60,429 bases of DNA from UBA1738 sp045655325 (GTDB lineage Bacteria; Bacillota; Clostridia; UBA1381): positions 1-60,429 of the forward strand of contig JAZOOY010000040.1 in NCBI GenBank assembly GCA_045655325.1. Direction: 5' to 3'. Made by a program: the position numbers and the translations under genes. The notes under the pieces were generated by a model. It was not told where the DNA came from and searched no databases. It saw only the letters and a list, made by a program, of their open reading frames with translations. This document shows, one piece after another, positions 7,251 to 15,864 of the stretch (positions are counted from its first letter, which is position 1; each line of letters opens with the position of its first letter).

Positions 7251-8528
7251 ATGAAACGCAGAAGAAAGAAAGTCAGAAAACCATTTTTCACAAAGAAAAA
7301 GGTAACTATATTTGCAATATCTTTAATTGTTATAGTAGCTGTTTCAGCATTTATGATTAGCATGGGCAGTATGTTTACAGGCTATGACGATGTTGACGAA
7401 ATTGTTGAGGTTGAAAAGGAAACAGGAAAGGTTAATTTCCTTTTGGTGGGAATTGACAAGGAGGCATCCTTAACTGATACCATAATGGTAGCATCTTATG
7501 ACCTTGACCAGAACAAAGTAAATATACTTTCAATTCCACGTGATACAAGAATGTATGTGGGAAGCAGATATCAGAAGATAAATTCTGCTTATTCCATTAA
7601 AAAAGATGGCAAGAAAAAGGGAGTAAACGGCACAATCGAAGCGGTAAGCCGTCTTACAAAAATACCAATAAACTACTATGTGGAATTTAGCTTAACAGCA
7701 TTCCGTGATACAATTGACGCATTAGGCGGCGTTGAGTTTGACGTGCCACAGAATATGAACTATGATGACCCGCATCAGGGACTTGCAATTCACCTTAAAA
7801 AAGGCTATCAGTTGTTAGACGGTGCAAAGGCAGAACAACTGGTACGTTTCAGACATTACCCAATGGGCGATATTGACAGAACAAAGGTACAGCAGAATTT
7901 TGTTAAGGCAATTGCAGAACAGAAACTTAACCTTACAATCATAGAAAAAGTACCTGAGCTTTATAAAACCATAAGTAAAAACATAAAAACAAACCTTGAG
8001 TTTGGCGATGTTGCAAAATATGCATTGAGTCTACCTGACTTAACTGCAGAAAATGTGAATTTATACTGCCTTCCGGGAACACCAAACAGCTTGGATTATG
8101 GTGCATCTTATTGGATTCCGGATATGGTTGCAGTAAAAGAACTTGTAGAATTGACATTCGGATATGAGGCAGAGGGCGCAACAATACATTCTGCTGACGG
8201 AAAGAGTGTTTCAAAAGATGTAAAACTATCATCTCCGTCACCATCTCCAACGGCAACTCCAGAAGAAGACGAGCCTGATAAGACTCCAAAGCCTTCAGCT
8301 ACTCCGAAGGCAACAAAGAATCCTGAATCAACAGGAAAGCCAAAGGGGACAGATGAGCCGAAAACAAGTTCAACTCCAAAGGCTACAAAGTCTCCGGAAG
8401 CTACAAAGAAACCAACAGAAACACCGAAGGCTACAGAAACACCTGAAGAAACAAAGACGCCTGAAGTAAAACCAACGGCTACGCCGACTCCAACAGGAAG
8501 CGGAATTAAGAGGCCATCAGCTAATTAA
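7251..8528 (+). CDS. LytR-CpsA-Psr (LCP) family cell-wall polymer ligase 1
   Basis: A type II membrane protein of 425 residues: a basic cytoplasmic N-terminus (MKRRRKKVRK), one membrane segment (about 18-38), an extracellular LCP domain, and a ~95-residue C-terminal tail rich in P, T, S, E and K with repeats such as TPKAT. LCP motifs are SIPRDTRMYVG, the KINSAY motif, and RFRHYPMGDIDRTKVQQ with the arginines that bind the polyprenyl pyrophosphate. Family members move wall polymers such as teichoic acid or capsule from lipid carrier to peptidoglycan. I chose the ATG at 7251, with GGCGAGG 8 bp upstream; an in-frame GTG at 7224 lacks a site. It forms a tandem pair with the next gene, 20 bp downstream. 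Confidence 0.92.
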   Translation: MKRRRKKVRKPFFTKKKVTIFAISLIVIVAVSAFMISMGSMFTGYDDVDEIVEVEKETGKVNFLLVGIDKEASLTDTIMVASYDLDQNKVNILSIPRDTRMYVGSRYQKINSAYSIKKDGKKKGVNGTIEAVSRLTKIPINYYVEFSLTAFRDTIDALGGVEFDVPQNMNYDDPHQGLAIHLKKGYQLLDGAKAEQLVRFRHYPMGDIDRTKVQQNFVKAIAEQKLNLTIIEKVPELYKTISKNIKTNLEFGDVAKYALSLPDLTAENVNLYCLPGTPNSLDYGASYWIPDMVAVKELVELTFGYEAEGATIHSADGKSVSKDVKLSSPSPSPTATPEEDEPDKTPKPSATPKATKNPESTGKPKGTDEPKTSSTPKATKSPEATKKPTETPKATETPEETKTPEVKPTATPTPTGSGIKRPSAN

Positions 8529-8548
8529 GTTAAAAGTGAGGGTAAATT

Positions 8549-9895
8549 GTGAAAAGAGCAAGACCTAAGAATAAAAAAGCAGAGCTTAAAAAGCTTAAAA
8601 AAGAAGCAGAACAAGCAAGAAAGCCGGAAAAGGCTTTGAATAATGATATCGAGAATGAAGATATTGTTGAAGAAATTCAGCAGAAAGATAAAGTAAAACA
8701 GCCTGCAAAAAAGAAAGCTGGCAGAGTTTTGCTTACTATATTTGTTATACTTTTTGTATTCCTTTTCGTAATAATGGGCTTTGGCCTTTTTGATGACAGT
8801 AACATTTTGGCTCCGGTTGAGAACGGCAAAATAAACGTGCTTCTTTTGGGTGTTGACGAATCAGGCCTTCGAAGTGATACCATAATGGTTGCGGCTTATG
8901 ATGTGAATGAGGCAAAAGTAAACCTTATGTCTATCCCGAGAGATACAAAGATTAAGATTGAAAACCGTGGTATTACAAGAAAGATTAACGAAGTTCATGC
9001 TTTAAACAGTAAGAAAAAGAACGGCGAAATCGTGGGTGCAGAAGCGATGGCAGAGGTAGTAACACAGTTAACAGGAATTCCGATTAACTACTACGCTGAA
9101 TTTTCATTTGCTTCCATTGATAACCTGTTTGATGTTTTAGGACCTGTAGAATTCAATGTTCCTGATATTGAAGGTGGTGGTCGTGGAATGAATTATGACG
9201 ATCCATACCAGAACTTGCATATTCACCTAAAACCGGGTCTTCAAAAGCTGACAGGTAACCAGATTCAACAATTCTTGCGTTACAGAAAGAGCAACTATGG
9301 TGTAGGAACAGGAAGCGATACCGACAGAGTTACAAGACAACAGGAACTTTTCAAAGCTATTATTGACCAAAAGGTAAATATAAGCATACTTCCGAAAGTG
9401 CCTGCAATCTTCTCACAGATTTCAAAGGAAATTAAAACAAATATCCAAACGGGAGATATAACAAAGTACATCAGGCATATCGCAAAACTTTCAGGAGAAA
9501 GCGTAACAACATATACACTTCCGGGTGAAAACAAAACCTTAGGCGGTGGTTCATACTTTGTGGTAAATCTTGAAGAAACAGCTACCATGCTTCGTGATGT
9601 ATTCGGATATGAAGGAACACCAACAGATAAGGTGACAGTATCTGACGAACATTCACAAAAGGTTCTAATGGCAGGAAATATGAACAAGAAACCGAACAAA
9701 AACCAGCCGGCAACAGAAACCCCTGCACCAACGGAAGAGCCGGAACCAACAGAATCACCTGAACCAACCAAAGAACCAGAAAAGACACCGGAGGCAACAA
9801 GCGAGCCGACAAATACACCGGCACCGACTAAAAAACCAACTACCACTAAAACACCTTTGGAAGATCTAGATGATGATGTTATAACATTAGACTAA
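8549..9895 (+). CDS. LytR-CpsA-Psr (LCP) family cell-wall polymer ligase 2
   Basis: A paralogue of the preceding gene: 448 residues, GTG start with GTGAGGG 6 bp upstream. It has a long Lys/Glu-rich cytoplasmic N-terminus (about 50 residues), one membrane segment (about 58-78), an LCP domain and a Pro/Thr/Glu tail (TPAPTEEPEPTESPEPT-like repeats, last ~80 residues). Conserved elements are LLLGVDESGLRSDTIMVAAYD, SIPRDTKIKI, the motif after KIN, MNYDDPYQNLHIHL and RYRKSNYGVGTGSDTDRVTRQQE. The tail probably threads through or sits on the wall. Why two copies are needed is not visible; LCP paralogues in one genome are often partly redundant. Confidence 0.92.
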   Translation: MKRARPKNKKAELKKLKKEAEQARKPEKALNNDIENEDIVEEIQQKDKVKQPAKKKAGRVLLTIFVILFVFLFVIMGFGLFDDSNILAPVENGKINVLLLGVDESGLRSDTIMVAAYDVNEAKVNLMSIPRDTKIKIENRGITRKINEVHALNSKKKNGEIVGAEAMAEVVTQLTGIPINYYAEFSFASIDNLFDVLGPVEFNVPDIEGGGRGMNYDDPYQNLHIHLKPGLQKLTGNQIQQFLRYRKSNYGVGTGSDTDRVTRQQELFKAIIDQKVNISILPKVPAIFSQISKEIKTNIQTGDITKYIRHIAKLSGESVTTYTLPGENKTLGGGSYFVVNLEETATMLRDVFGYEGTPTDKVTVSDEHSQKVLMAGNMNKKPNKNQPATETPAPTEEPEPTESPEPTKEPEKTPEATSEPTNTPAPTKKPTTTKTPLEDLDDDVITLD

Positions 9896-9921
9896 AATAT
9901 GAAGAATTTTCTAAAAAAAGC

Positions 9922-9950
9922 TTGCTTTTTTTGGGAATGCGTGGTATAAT
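9922..9950 (+). promoter_or_regulatory. Extended -10 promoter of the rimP-nusA-infB operon
   Basis: TG-G-TATAAT (-10 at 9945-9950) is an extended -10 element. Only a weak -35 (TTGCTT, 9922-9927) lies 17 bp upstream. Transcription would start near 9957, ahead of the hairpin at 9974-10009. Confidence 0.65.
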
Positions 9951-9973
9951 AAACAATGTAAATAGAAGTTTTT

Positions 9974-10009
9974 CTAAAGAGTGGGTCCAAAAACCCACTC
10001 TTTAGTTTT
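9974..10009 (+). terminator. Strong hairpin/terminator in the rimP leader
   Basis: A perfect 13-bp stem CTAAAGAGTGGGT / ACCCACTCTTTAG with a 6-nt loop, followed by TTTT. It lies downstream of the promoter at 9945 and upstream of rimP. It is therefore either an attenuator of the translation operon or the terminator of the LCP operon with the promoter embedded before it. Confidence 0.75.
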
Positions 10010-10026
10010 AAAACAAATTAAAAGAG

Positions 10027-10494
10027 GTGATTATTCTGGCGAACAAAACCGAACTTTTGGCAATGGAAATCGGTGACAAGGTAGCAGAAACTCTGGGGGT
10101 TTCAGTAGTTGATGCAGAGTTCAAAAAGGAAGATGGAAGGCAAATTTTGCGTATCTTTATTGACAAGGACGGCGGAGTTGGAATTAACGACTGCGAAGAG
10201 TTCTCACGAGTATTCAGTGATGAGATTGATAAAGATGACCCGATTGAAACAGAGTATTTGCTTGAGGTTTCATCTCCTGGAGTTGAGCGTAAGCTTAAAT
10301 CCGAGAGAGAATTTCTTCACTATGTAGGAACTTTGGTGGATGTTAAACTCTTTGCACAGGTTAATGGTAAAAAAGAGTTTACAGGTACAATTAAAAGCTA
10401 CGAAGACGGCAGAATCTCTTTTGAATGTAGCGGAGAAATATTAACAATAAACACAAAAGATGCGGCATATATCAAACTGCACTTTGAATTTTAG
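10027..10494 (+). CDS. rimP: Ribosome maturation factor RimP
   Basis: RimP helps 30S subunit assembly. The 155-residue protein has the N-terminal alpha/beta domain (VVDAEFKKEDGRQILRIFIDKDGGVGINDCEEFSR), the conserved YLLEVSSPGVERKL motif near residues 78-92, and a C-terminal SH3-like barrel (KKEFTGTIKSYEDGRISFEC). The start is uncertain: AGAGGTGA overlaps the GTG at 10027, and this Shine-Dalgarno sequence is better placed for the in-frame CTG at 10036, which would shorten the protein by three residues. It is the first gene of the rimP-nusA-rnpM-L7Ae-infB-rbfA operon. Confidence 0.93.
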   Translation: MIILANKTELLAMEIGDKVAETLGVSVVDAEFKKEDGRQILRIFIDKDGGVGINDCEEFSRVFSDEIDKDDPIETEYLLEVSSPGVERKLKSEREFLHYVGTLVDVKLFAQVNGKKEFTGTIKSYEDGRISFECSGEILTINTKDAAYIKLHFEF

Positions 10495-10512
10495 AAAGGT
10501 TGGATTTGGAAA

Positions 10513-11541
10513 ATGAATAACGAATTACTATCAGCGCTTACGGATTTGTGCAAAGAAAAGGGCATTGAAAGAGATACTATTTTGGATGCACTTGAAGCAG
10601 CACTTATTGCAGCATACAAGAGAAACTTTTTATCAGCACAGAACGTATGCGTAGAACTTGACCGTGAAACAGGAAAAATCGGCGTTTATGCACAGAAGAC
10701 TGTTGTAGAAGAAATTGAAGATCAGCAACAGGAAATTTCTTTAGTTGATGCAAAGAAGTTAAGCAAGACATATGAAGTTGGTGACGTTGTAAACGTTGAA
10801 GTTACACCTGCAAACTTCGGAAGAATTGCCGCTATGACTGCAAAACAGGTTGTTACACAGAGAATCCGTGAAGCAGAACGTGGAATCCTATACAGCGAAT
10901 ACACAAGAAAAGAAAACGAAATCGTTTCAGGTAAGATTGAAAGAATTGAACGTGGAAACATTTACGTTGATATCGGTAAGGTAGAAGCAGTAATGCCTGT
11001 TAACGAACAGGTGGCTGACGAATACTATGAAGTAGGCAGAATGATTAAGTGCTACGTAAGCGAAGTAAGAAACGGAACAAAGAGCACACAGATCATCCTT
11101 TCTCGTTCACATCCGGGCCTTGTTAAGAAGCTTTTCTTCCAGGAAGTTCCGGAAATTCAGGACGGTATCGTTGAAATTAAGTCAATTTCAAGAGAAGCAG
11201 GTTCAAGATCAAAGATTGCGGTTTACTCACAGGATCCTGACGTAGATGCACAGGGTGCATGTATCGGACCTCGTGGCGGAAGAGTTCAGGCAATCGGCGA
11301 AGAACTTAACTACGAAAAGATTGATATCGTAAATTGGAGTGAAGATCCTGTTGAATACATTTCAGCAGCACTTTCACCATCAAAGGTACTTACTGTTGAA
11401 ATCGATGAAGAAGAAAAGAGCGCAAAGGTTACAGTACCTGAGCACCAGCTTTCACTTGCAATCGGAAAATCAGGACAGAATGTGCGCCTTGCTGCACGTT
11501 TAACAGGTTGGAAGATAGATATTTCAGCAGGACAGGAATAA
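10513..11541 (+). CDS. nusA: Transcription termination/antitermination protein NusA
   Basis: NusA binds RNA polymerase and nascent RNA and modulates pausing, termination and antitermination. The 342 residues hold the N-terminal RNAP-binding domain (about 1-125), an S1 domain (about 130-200, GKIERIERGNIYVDIGKVEAVMP), and KH1 and KH2 domains (KIAVYSQDPDVDAQGACIGPRGGRVQAI; LSLAIGKSGQNVRLAARLTGWKIDI). There is no acidic C-terminal extension as in proteobacteria, which is normal for Firmicutes. AAAGG lies ahead of the ATG. It sits between rimP and rnpM as in most Firmicutes. Confidence 0.97.
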   Translation: MNNELLSALTDLCKEKGIERDTILDALEAALIAAYKRNFLSAQNVCVELDRETGKIGVYAQKTVVEEIEDQQQEISLVDAKKLSKTYEVGDVVNVEVTPANFGRIAAMTAKQVVTQRIREAERGILYSEYTRKENEIVSGKIERIERGNIYVDIGKVEAVMPVNEQVADEYYEVGRMIKCYVSEVRNGTKSTQIILSRSHPGLVKKLFFQEVPEIQDGIVEIKSISREAGSRSKIAVYSQDPDVDAQGACIGPRGGRVQAIGEELNYEKIDIVNWSEDPVEYISAALSPSKVLTVEIDEEEKSAKVTVPEHQLSLAIGKSGQNVRLAARLTGWKIDISAGQE

Positions 11542-11561
11542 GATAATAAGGGAGATTTTTA

Positions 11562-11816
11562 ATGCATACACCGATGCGGATGTGTATTGCCTGCAGGACT
11601 ATGAAGCCTAAAGGCGAACTCATAAAAATTGTAAAAAATGAGAATAATATAGAGCTTGATTCTGGCCAGAAGAAGTTTGGAAGAGGTGCGTATATTTGCA
11701 AAAATGATGAATGTATCGAAAATGCAAAAAAGCGCAAAGCTCTGTCACGTCATTTTAAAACAAACGCCGATGACAGCATTTTTGATGATATAAAAAAGGA
11801 GCTGTCAGATGGATAA
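11562..11816 (+). CDS. rnpM: YlxR/RnpM family RNA-binding protein
   Basis: An 84-residue DUF448 protein with the family signature MRMCIACRTMKPKGELIKIV, then GRGAYICKNDECIENAKKRKALSRHF. YlxR of Bacillus binds RNase P RNA and modulates its activity, hence the name RnpM. The cysteines in CIAC and C..ND.C are typical of the clostridial version. Its end overlaps the start of the next gene by 8 nt, implying translational coupling. Function here rests on family and conserved location. Confidence 0.92.
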   Translation: MHTPMRMCIACRTMKPKGELIKIVKNENNIELDSGQKKFGRGAYICKNDECIENAKKRKALSRHFKTNADDSIFDDIKKELSDG

Positions 11817-12117
11817 GGTTTTAGGAATGATTGGCCTTGCAAAAAGAGCAGGCAAAATGGCATCGGGTGAATTTATGTGCGATAAAGCCATAAAAAGCGG
11901 ACAATCTCGTTTGATAATAATTGCGTCAGATATTTCCGAAAACAGCAAAAAATCACTTTGTGATGCTTGTAATTACTACGGAGTAGAATATATCCAATAC
12001 GCAAATTCCGAAGAACTCGGAAAACTATTAGGAAGCGACAGGCGAGTGGTTGTTTCGGTAAATGATGACAACTTTAAAAATGCAATTTTATCCAAAATAG
12101 AAAGGATTGATGAATAA
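11809..12117 (+). CDS. Ribosomal protein L7Ae-family protein (YlxQ-like)
   Basis: A 102-residue L7Ae/L30e/S12e-fold protein: LGMIGLAKRAGKMASGEFMCDKAIKSGQ at the start, then LIIIASDISENSKKSL and a C-terminal VVVSVNDDNFKNAIL segment. Such proteins bind kink-turn RNA. In Bacillus the orthologue in this exact position (YlxQ) copurifies with ribosomes, but its role is not settled. It overlaps rnpM upstream; its stop region overlaps the possible infB start codons. Confidence 0.9.
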   Translation: MDKVLGMIGLAKRAGKMASGEFMCDKAIKSGQSRLIIIASDISENSKKSLCDACNYYGVEYIQYANSEELGKLLGSDRRVVVSVNDDNFKNAILSKIERIDE

Positions 12118-12118
12118 T

Positions 12119-14539
12119 ATGGCAGAAAACGGAGTTAAGGTAAGTCAGATTGCCAAAGATTTAAAAGTAACCGGTAAAGATATAGTTGAAAGACTTGCAG
12201 GATTTGGTATCGAAGTTAAGGGAACAAGTGTTCTGACAGACGAACAGCTTGGTCTTGTTTTTGATATCTATACAACACTTTATGATGTTGGTGACGAACC
12301 AATTGAAAAGCCAGCACTTGAAGTGGAAGAACCAAAGCAGGAAGAAGTAAAAGAAGAGCCAAAGGCAGAAGAAGTTAAGAAGGAAGAACCTAAAAAGACA
12401 GAACCAAAGAAGGAAGAGCCTAAAAAGGTAGAAAAGCCGGTACCAGAGGCTAAAAAGCCAGAACAGAAGCCACAGGAAAAGCGTGGTAAGGCTCCTGCTA
12501 AAAAGAGAAATGAAGAAAGAATTACTCCTACCAACACAGATGGTGAAAAGGAATATGTAATTAAGGCAGACGATGCTAAAAAGGTTCGTTATGTTGATAC
12601 AAGAACATCTACTTTGGAACTTGAAAAGGTAGATGAAAGAGAACGTTTAGAGCACATGGTTACAGACGATGATGTTTCTAAGTTCGAAAATAAGGGCAAG
12701 AAGCATAACAAAAAGCAGCCTCAAAAGGAAAAGGAACAGTTCAATAAGCATAAGGAACAGCCAAAGCCACCGATTCCGGCAGGTCCAACTGAAATTGAAG
12801 TGCCTGAATTTATCACAGTTGGTGATTTAGCACTAAAGCTTAGAAAAGGTGCTGCTGAAGTTGTTAAAAAGCTTATGATGCTTGGCGTTATGGCAACAAT
12901 TACACAGACAATTGACTTTGACACAGCAACACTTATTGCATCAGATTTCGGTGTTGAAGTAAAACCTGAAATAGTTCTTACAAAAGAGGACATACTATTT
13001 GCATCACTTGATGAAGAAGATAAGCCGGAAGACTTACAGCCACGTCCACCGGTTGTAGTTGTTATGGGTCACGTTGACCACGGTAAAACTTCACTTCTTG
13101 ACGCTATCCGTGACACATCAGTTACAGATACAGAAGCAGGTGGTATTACACAGCATATCGGTGCTTACAGTGTTACACTAAACGGCAGAGAAATTACATT
13201 CCTTGATACACCTGGTCACGAAGCGTTTACAACAATGCGTGCCCGTGGTGCACAGGTAACAGACGTTGCAATCTTGGTTGTTGCGGCGGATGACGGTATT
13301 ATGCCACAGACAATTGAAGCTATTAACCACGCAAAGGCTGCAGGTGTTACAGTTGTTGTTGCTATCAACAAGATTGATAAGGACGGCGCTAACCCTGAAC
13401 GTGTTAAGCAGATGCTTGTTGAACACGAGCTTGTTCCGGAAGAATGGGGTGGTGACACAGTTTGTGTTGAAATTTCAGCTAAGAAGAGAATCAATATTGA
13501 CGGTCTTTTGGAAATGGTACTTCTTATTGCAGATATGAAGGAGCTTAAGGCTAACCCTGATAAGCCTGCAAAGGGTACTGTTATCGAGTCAAAGGTTGAT
13601 AAGGGTAGAGGTCCTGTTGCTACAGTATTGGTACAGGAAGGTACACTTCACGTTGGCGATATCGTTTTAGCAGGAACAGCCGTTGGTCACGTTCGTGCAA
13701 TGGTTAACGATAAGGGCAGACGTATGAAGGTTGCAGGCCCATCAACTCCGGTTGAAATTCAGGGTCTTTCAGAAGCACCTATGGGTGGTGAGCACATCTA
13801 TGTTGTAAAAGATGAAAAGCTTGCTAAAGACGTTGCTGAGGCAAGACGTCAGGAACAGAAAGAAACTAAATTCAATCAGGCTGTTAAGGTTTCTCTTGAT
13901 AACCTATTTGACCAGATTGACGAAGGTAACATGAAAGAACTTAACATCATCATCAAAGCCGATGTTCAGGGTTCTGTTGAAGCTGTTCGTCAGTCACTTG
14001 AAAAGCTATCAAATGAAGAAGTTAGAGTTCGTGCAATCCACGGCGGTGTTGGTGCAATCAACGAGTCTGACGTAATGCTTGCAAACGCATCAAATGCTAT
14101 TATCGTAGGCTTTAACGTACGTCCTGACTCAGGTGCTTTAGCTGCTGCAAGTGCACAGGAAGTTGATATAAGACTATACCGCGTAATCTATCAGGCTATC
14201 GAAGAAATGGAAGCTGCTATGAAGGGTATGCTTGATCCTAAGTTCCGTGAAGTTGTTACAGGTCACGCTGAAATCAGACAGACATTTAAGGTTTCAGGTG
14301 TTGGAACAATTGCAGGTGCATACGTTACAGACGGTAAGATTTCACGTAACGCAGAAGTTCGTGTTGTTCGTGACGGTATTGTAATGCACGAGGGTAAACT
14401 TGCCAGCCTTAAGAGATTTAAGGACGATGCGAAGGAAGTTTCTGAAGGATTTGAATGCGGTATGAGCGTAGAAAACTACAACGACCTAAAAGAAGGCGAC
14501 GTATTCGAATGCTTCGTAATGGAGGAAATCGAAAGATAA
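12119..14539 (+). CDS. infB: Translation initiation factor IF-2
   Basis: A GTPase that places initiator fMet-tRNA on the 30S subunit and promotes subunit joining; about 806 residues. It has a short IF2_N helix domain (GVKVSQIAKDLKVTGKDIVERL), a long low-complexity E/K/P linker (about 60-220), a second IF2_N module, then the G domain near residue 315: GHVDHGKTSLLD (G1), GGITQHIGAY (G2), DTPGHEAFT (G3), NKID (G4), SAKK (G5). Domains II, III and IV follow. Start choice: AAAGGA (12101-12106) is 12 bp from the ATG at 12119 and only 3 bp from the ATG at 12110. I prefer 12119; a TTG at 12107 is also in frame. Confidence 0.97.
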   Translation: MAENGVKVSQIAKDLKVTGKDIVERLAGFGIEVKGTSVLTDEQLGLVFDIYTTLYDVGDEPIEKPALEVEEPKQEEVKEEPKAEEVKKEEPKKTEPKKEEPKKVEKPVPEAKKPEQKPQEKRGKAPAKKRNEERITPTNTDGEKEYVIKADDAKKVRYVDTRTSTLELEKVDERERLEHMVTDDDVSKFENKGKKHNKKQPQKEKEQFNKHKEQPKPPIPAGPTEIEVPEFITVGDLALKLRKGAAEVVKKLMMLGVMATITQTIDFDTATLIASDFGVEVKPEIVLTKEDILFASLDEEDKPEDLQPRPPVVVVMGHVDHGKTSLLDAIRDTSVTDTEAGGITQHIGAYSVTLNGREITFLDTPGHEAFTTMRARGAQVTDVAILVVAADDGIMPQTIEAINHAKAAGVTVVVAINKIDKDGANPERVKQMLVEHELVPEEWGGDTVCVEISAKKRINIDGLLEMVLLIADMKELKANPDKPAKGTVIESKVDKGRGPVATVLVQEGTLHVGDIVLAGTAVGHVRAMVNDKGRRMKVAGPSTPVEIQGLSEAPMGGEHIYVVKDEKLAKDVAEARRQEQKETKFNQAVKVSLDNLFDQIDEGNMKELNIIIKADVQGSVEAVRQSLEKLSNEEVRVRAIHGGVGAINESDVMLANASNAIIVGFNVRPDSGALAAASAQEVDIRLYRVIYQAIEEMEAAMKGMLDPKFREVVTGHAEIRQTFKVSGVGTIAGAYVTDGKISRNAEVRVVRDGIVMHEGKLASLKRFKDDAKEVSEGFECGMSVENYNDLKEGDVFECFVMEEIER

Positions 14540-14561
14540 CCGCAAAAAGGACGGTATAACT

Positions 14562-14918
14562 ATGGCAAAAAACAGAATTGATAAAGTAAATGAAGAAGTA
14601 CGCCGTGAGCTTGCATCAGTTATTCGTGAACTAAAGGACACAAGAATACCTATGATGACAAGCGTTGTGGCAGTACACGTTACAAATGACTTGAGCTATG
14701 CCAAGTGCTATATAAGCGTAATGGGTGATGAAGAAGTACAGAAACAGGCTATTTTGGGCCTTAAATCTGCCGCAGGCTTCATCCGCCGTGAAATTGGCAG
14801 ACGTATTGATTTAAGACACACACCAGAGTTCCAGTTTGAGCTTGACCATTCAATCGAACACGGTGCTTATATCAATCAGGTTTTAAGTAATATTATGAAG
14901 GATCAAGACGATGAATAA
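14562..14918 (+). CDS. rbfA: Ribosome-binding factor A
   Basis: A 118-residue KH-like protein that binds the 30S subunit during 16S rRNA 5'-end maturation. Signatures are NRIDKVNEEVRRELASVIRELKD at the N-terminus, DLSYAKCYISVMG, and AAGFIRREIGRRIDLRHTPEFQFELDHSIEHGAYI. It follows infB by 22 bp and overlaps the next gene by 8 nt. Confidence 0.96.
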   Translation: MAKNRIDKVNEEVRRELASVIRELKDTRIPMMTSVVAVHVTNDLSYAKCYISVMGDEEVQKQAILGLKSAAGFIRREIGRRIDLRHTPEFQFELDHSIEHGAYINQVLSNIMKDQDDE

Positions 14919-15864
14919 AGTTATTGATTTGATAAAACAAGCAAATAGTGTGGTGATTTTATCCCACGACAGTGAAGATGCCGATGCAGTCGGCTCTTCT
15001 TTTGCTATGCGCCTTGCACTTTTGGGAATGGGAAAAGAGGCAAGCTGTATCTTTTCCGAAATTCCTGAAGAGCGTATACGATTTTTGGGCGATGACTATA
15101 TAGTTTTTGACGAAAATGATATACCAAAAGCTGATCTTTGCCTTTGCCTTGACTGTGGAGATGTTCAAAGAATCGGTAAGAGAAAGGCAATATTTGAAGC
15201 AGCAGAGAAAACAGCCTGCATTGACCATCATTTTACCAATGTTGGTTTTTGTGATAGCGATTTTATTGACCCAAAAGCTCCTGCAACAGGCGAAATTCTG
15301 TATAACTTGTTCACCGAAATGGGAGTTACAATAACACAGGATATTGCAAGACAGTTATATGCCGCAATAAGCTCCGATACAGGAAGTTTCAAGTACTCAA
15401 ATGTACGTCCTGAAACATTTATTATCGCATCAGAGCTTATAAAACTGGATATTGACCACGCGGAAATTGCAAGAAAGCTCTTTGATACCGAAAGCCTTGG
15501 TGTTATCAAGTTTAAGGGTTACCTTATGAACAATATGGAACAATATTTTGATGGTAAGCTTAATATTGTTTGTGCGACAGATAGCCTTTTAAAGGAATAC
15601 GGAATTGAAGAAAAGGACACAGGGGATATAGTAAACATCCCAAGAGGTGTTAAAGGTTGCGAAATCGCCGTTTCAATCCGTGAAACACCTGAAAAGAAAA
15701 AGATAAGCTTCCGCTCAAATGGCAAGTATCATGTATCAAGCCTTGCCGAAAAGTTTGGCGGTGGCGGTCATATTATGGCGGCAGGCGCCGCAGTTCGCAG
15801 CAAAACGCTAGAGCAGATAAAAGAAGAAGTAATTAAGTACTGTGAGGAGATTTTTAATGGTTGA
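14911..15864 (+). CDS. nrnA: DHH/DHHA1 phosphoesterase (NrnA-like oligoribonuclease / pAp phosphatase)
   Basis: A 317-residue bifunctional DHH-family enzyme. NrnA degrades short oligoribonucleotides and dephosphorylates 3'-phosphoadenosine 5'-phosphate. Motifs are VVILSHDSEDADAVGSS (metal-binding region, about 17-33), LCLDCGDVQR, the DHH motif in ACIDHHFTN (about 104-112), SSDTGSFKYSN, and the C-terminal DHHA1 substrate motif GGGGHIMAAGA. The first motif reads SEDADAVGS where most NrnA have PDGDAIGS; the metal aspartates are retained. It is translationally coupled to rbfA, as in many Firmicutes. The precise in vivo substrate is inferred. Confidence 0.85.
   Translation: MNKVIDLIKQANSVVILSHDSEDADAVGSSFAMRLALLGMGKEASCIFSEIPEERIRFLGDDYIVFDENDIPKADLCLCLDCGDVQRIGKRKAIFEAAEKTACIDHHFTNVGFCDSDFIDPKAPATGEILYNLFTEMGVTITQDIARQLYAAISSDTGSFKYSNVRPETFIIASELIKLDIDHAEIARKLFDTESLGVIKFKGYLMNNMEQYFDGKLNIVCATDSLLKEYGIEEKDTGDIVNIPRGVKGCEIAVSIRETPEKKKISFRSNGKYHVSSLAEKFGGGGHIMAAGAAVRSKTLEQIKEEVIKYCEEIFNG

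Noticed and set aside
9295..9846. A 183-residue minus-strand open frame opposite the second LCP gene
   Set aside because: It mirrors the Pro/Thr-rich tail codons, has no ribosome binding site and no family signature.
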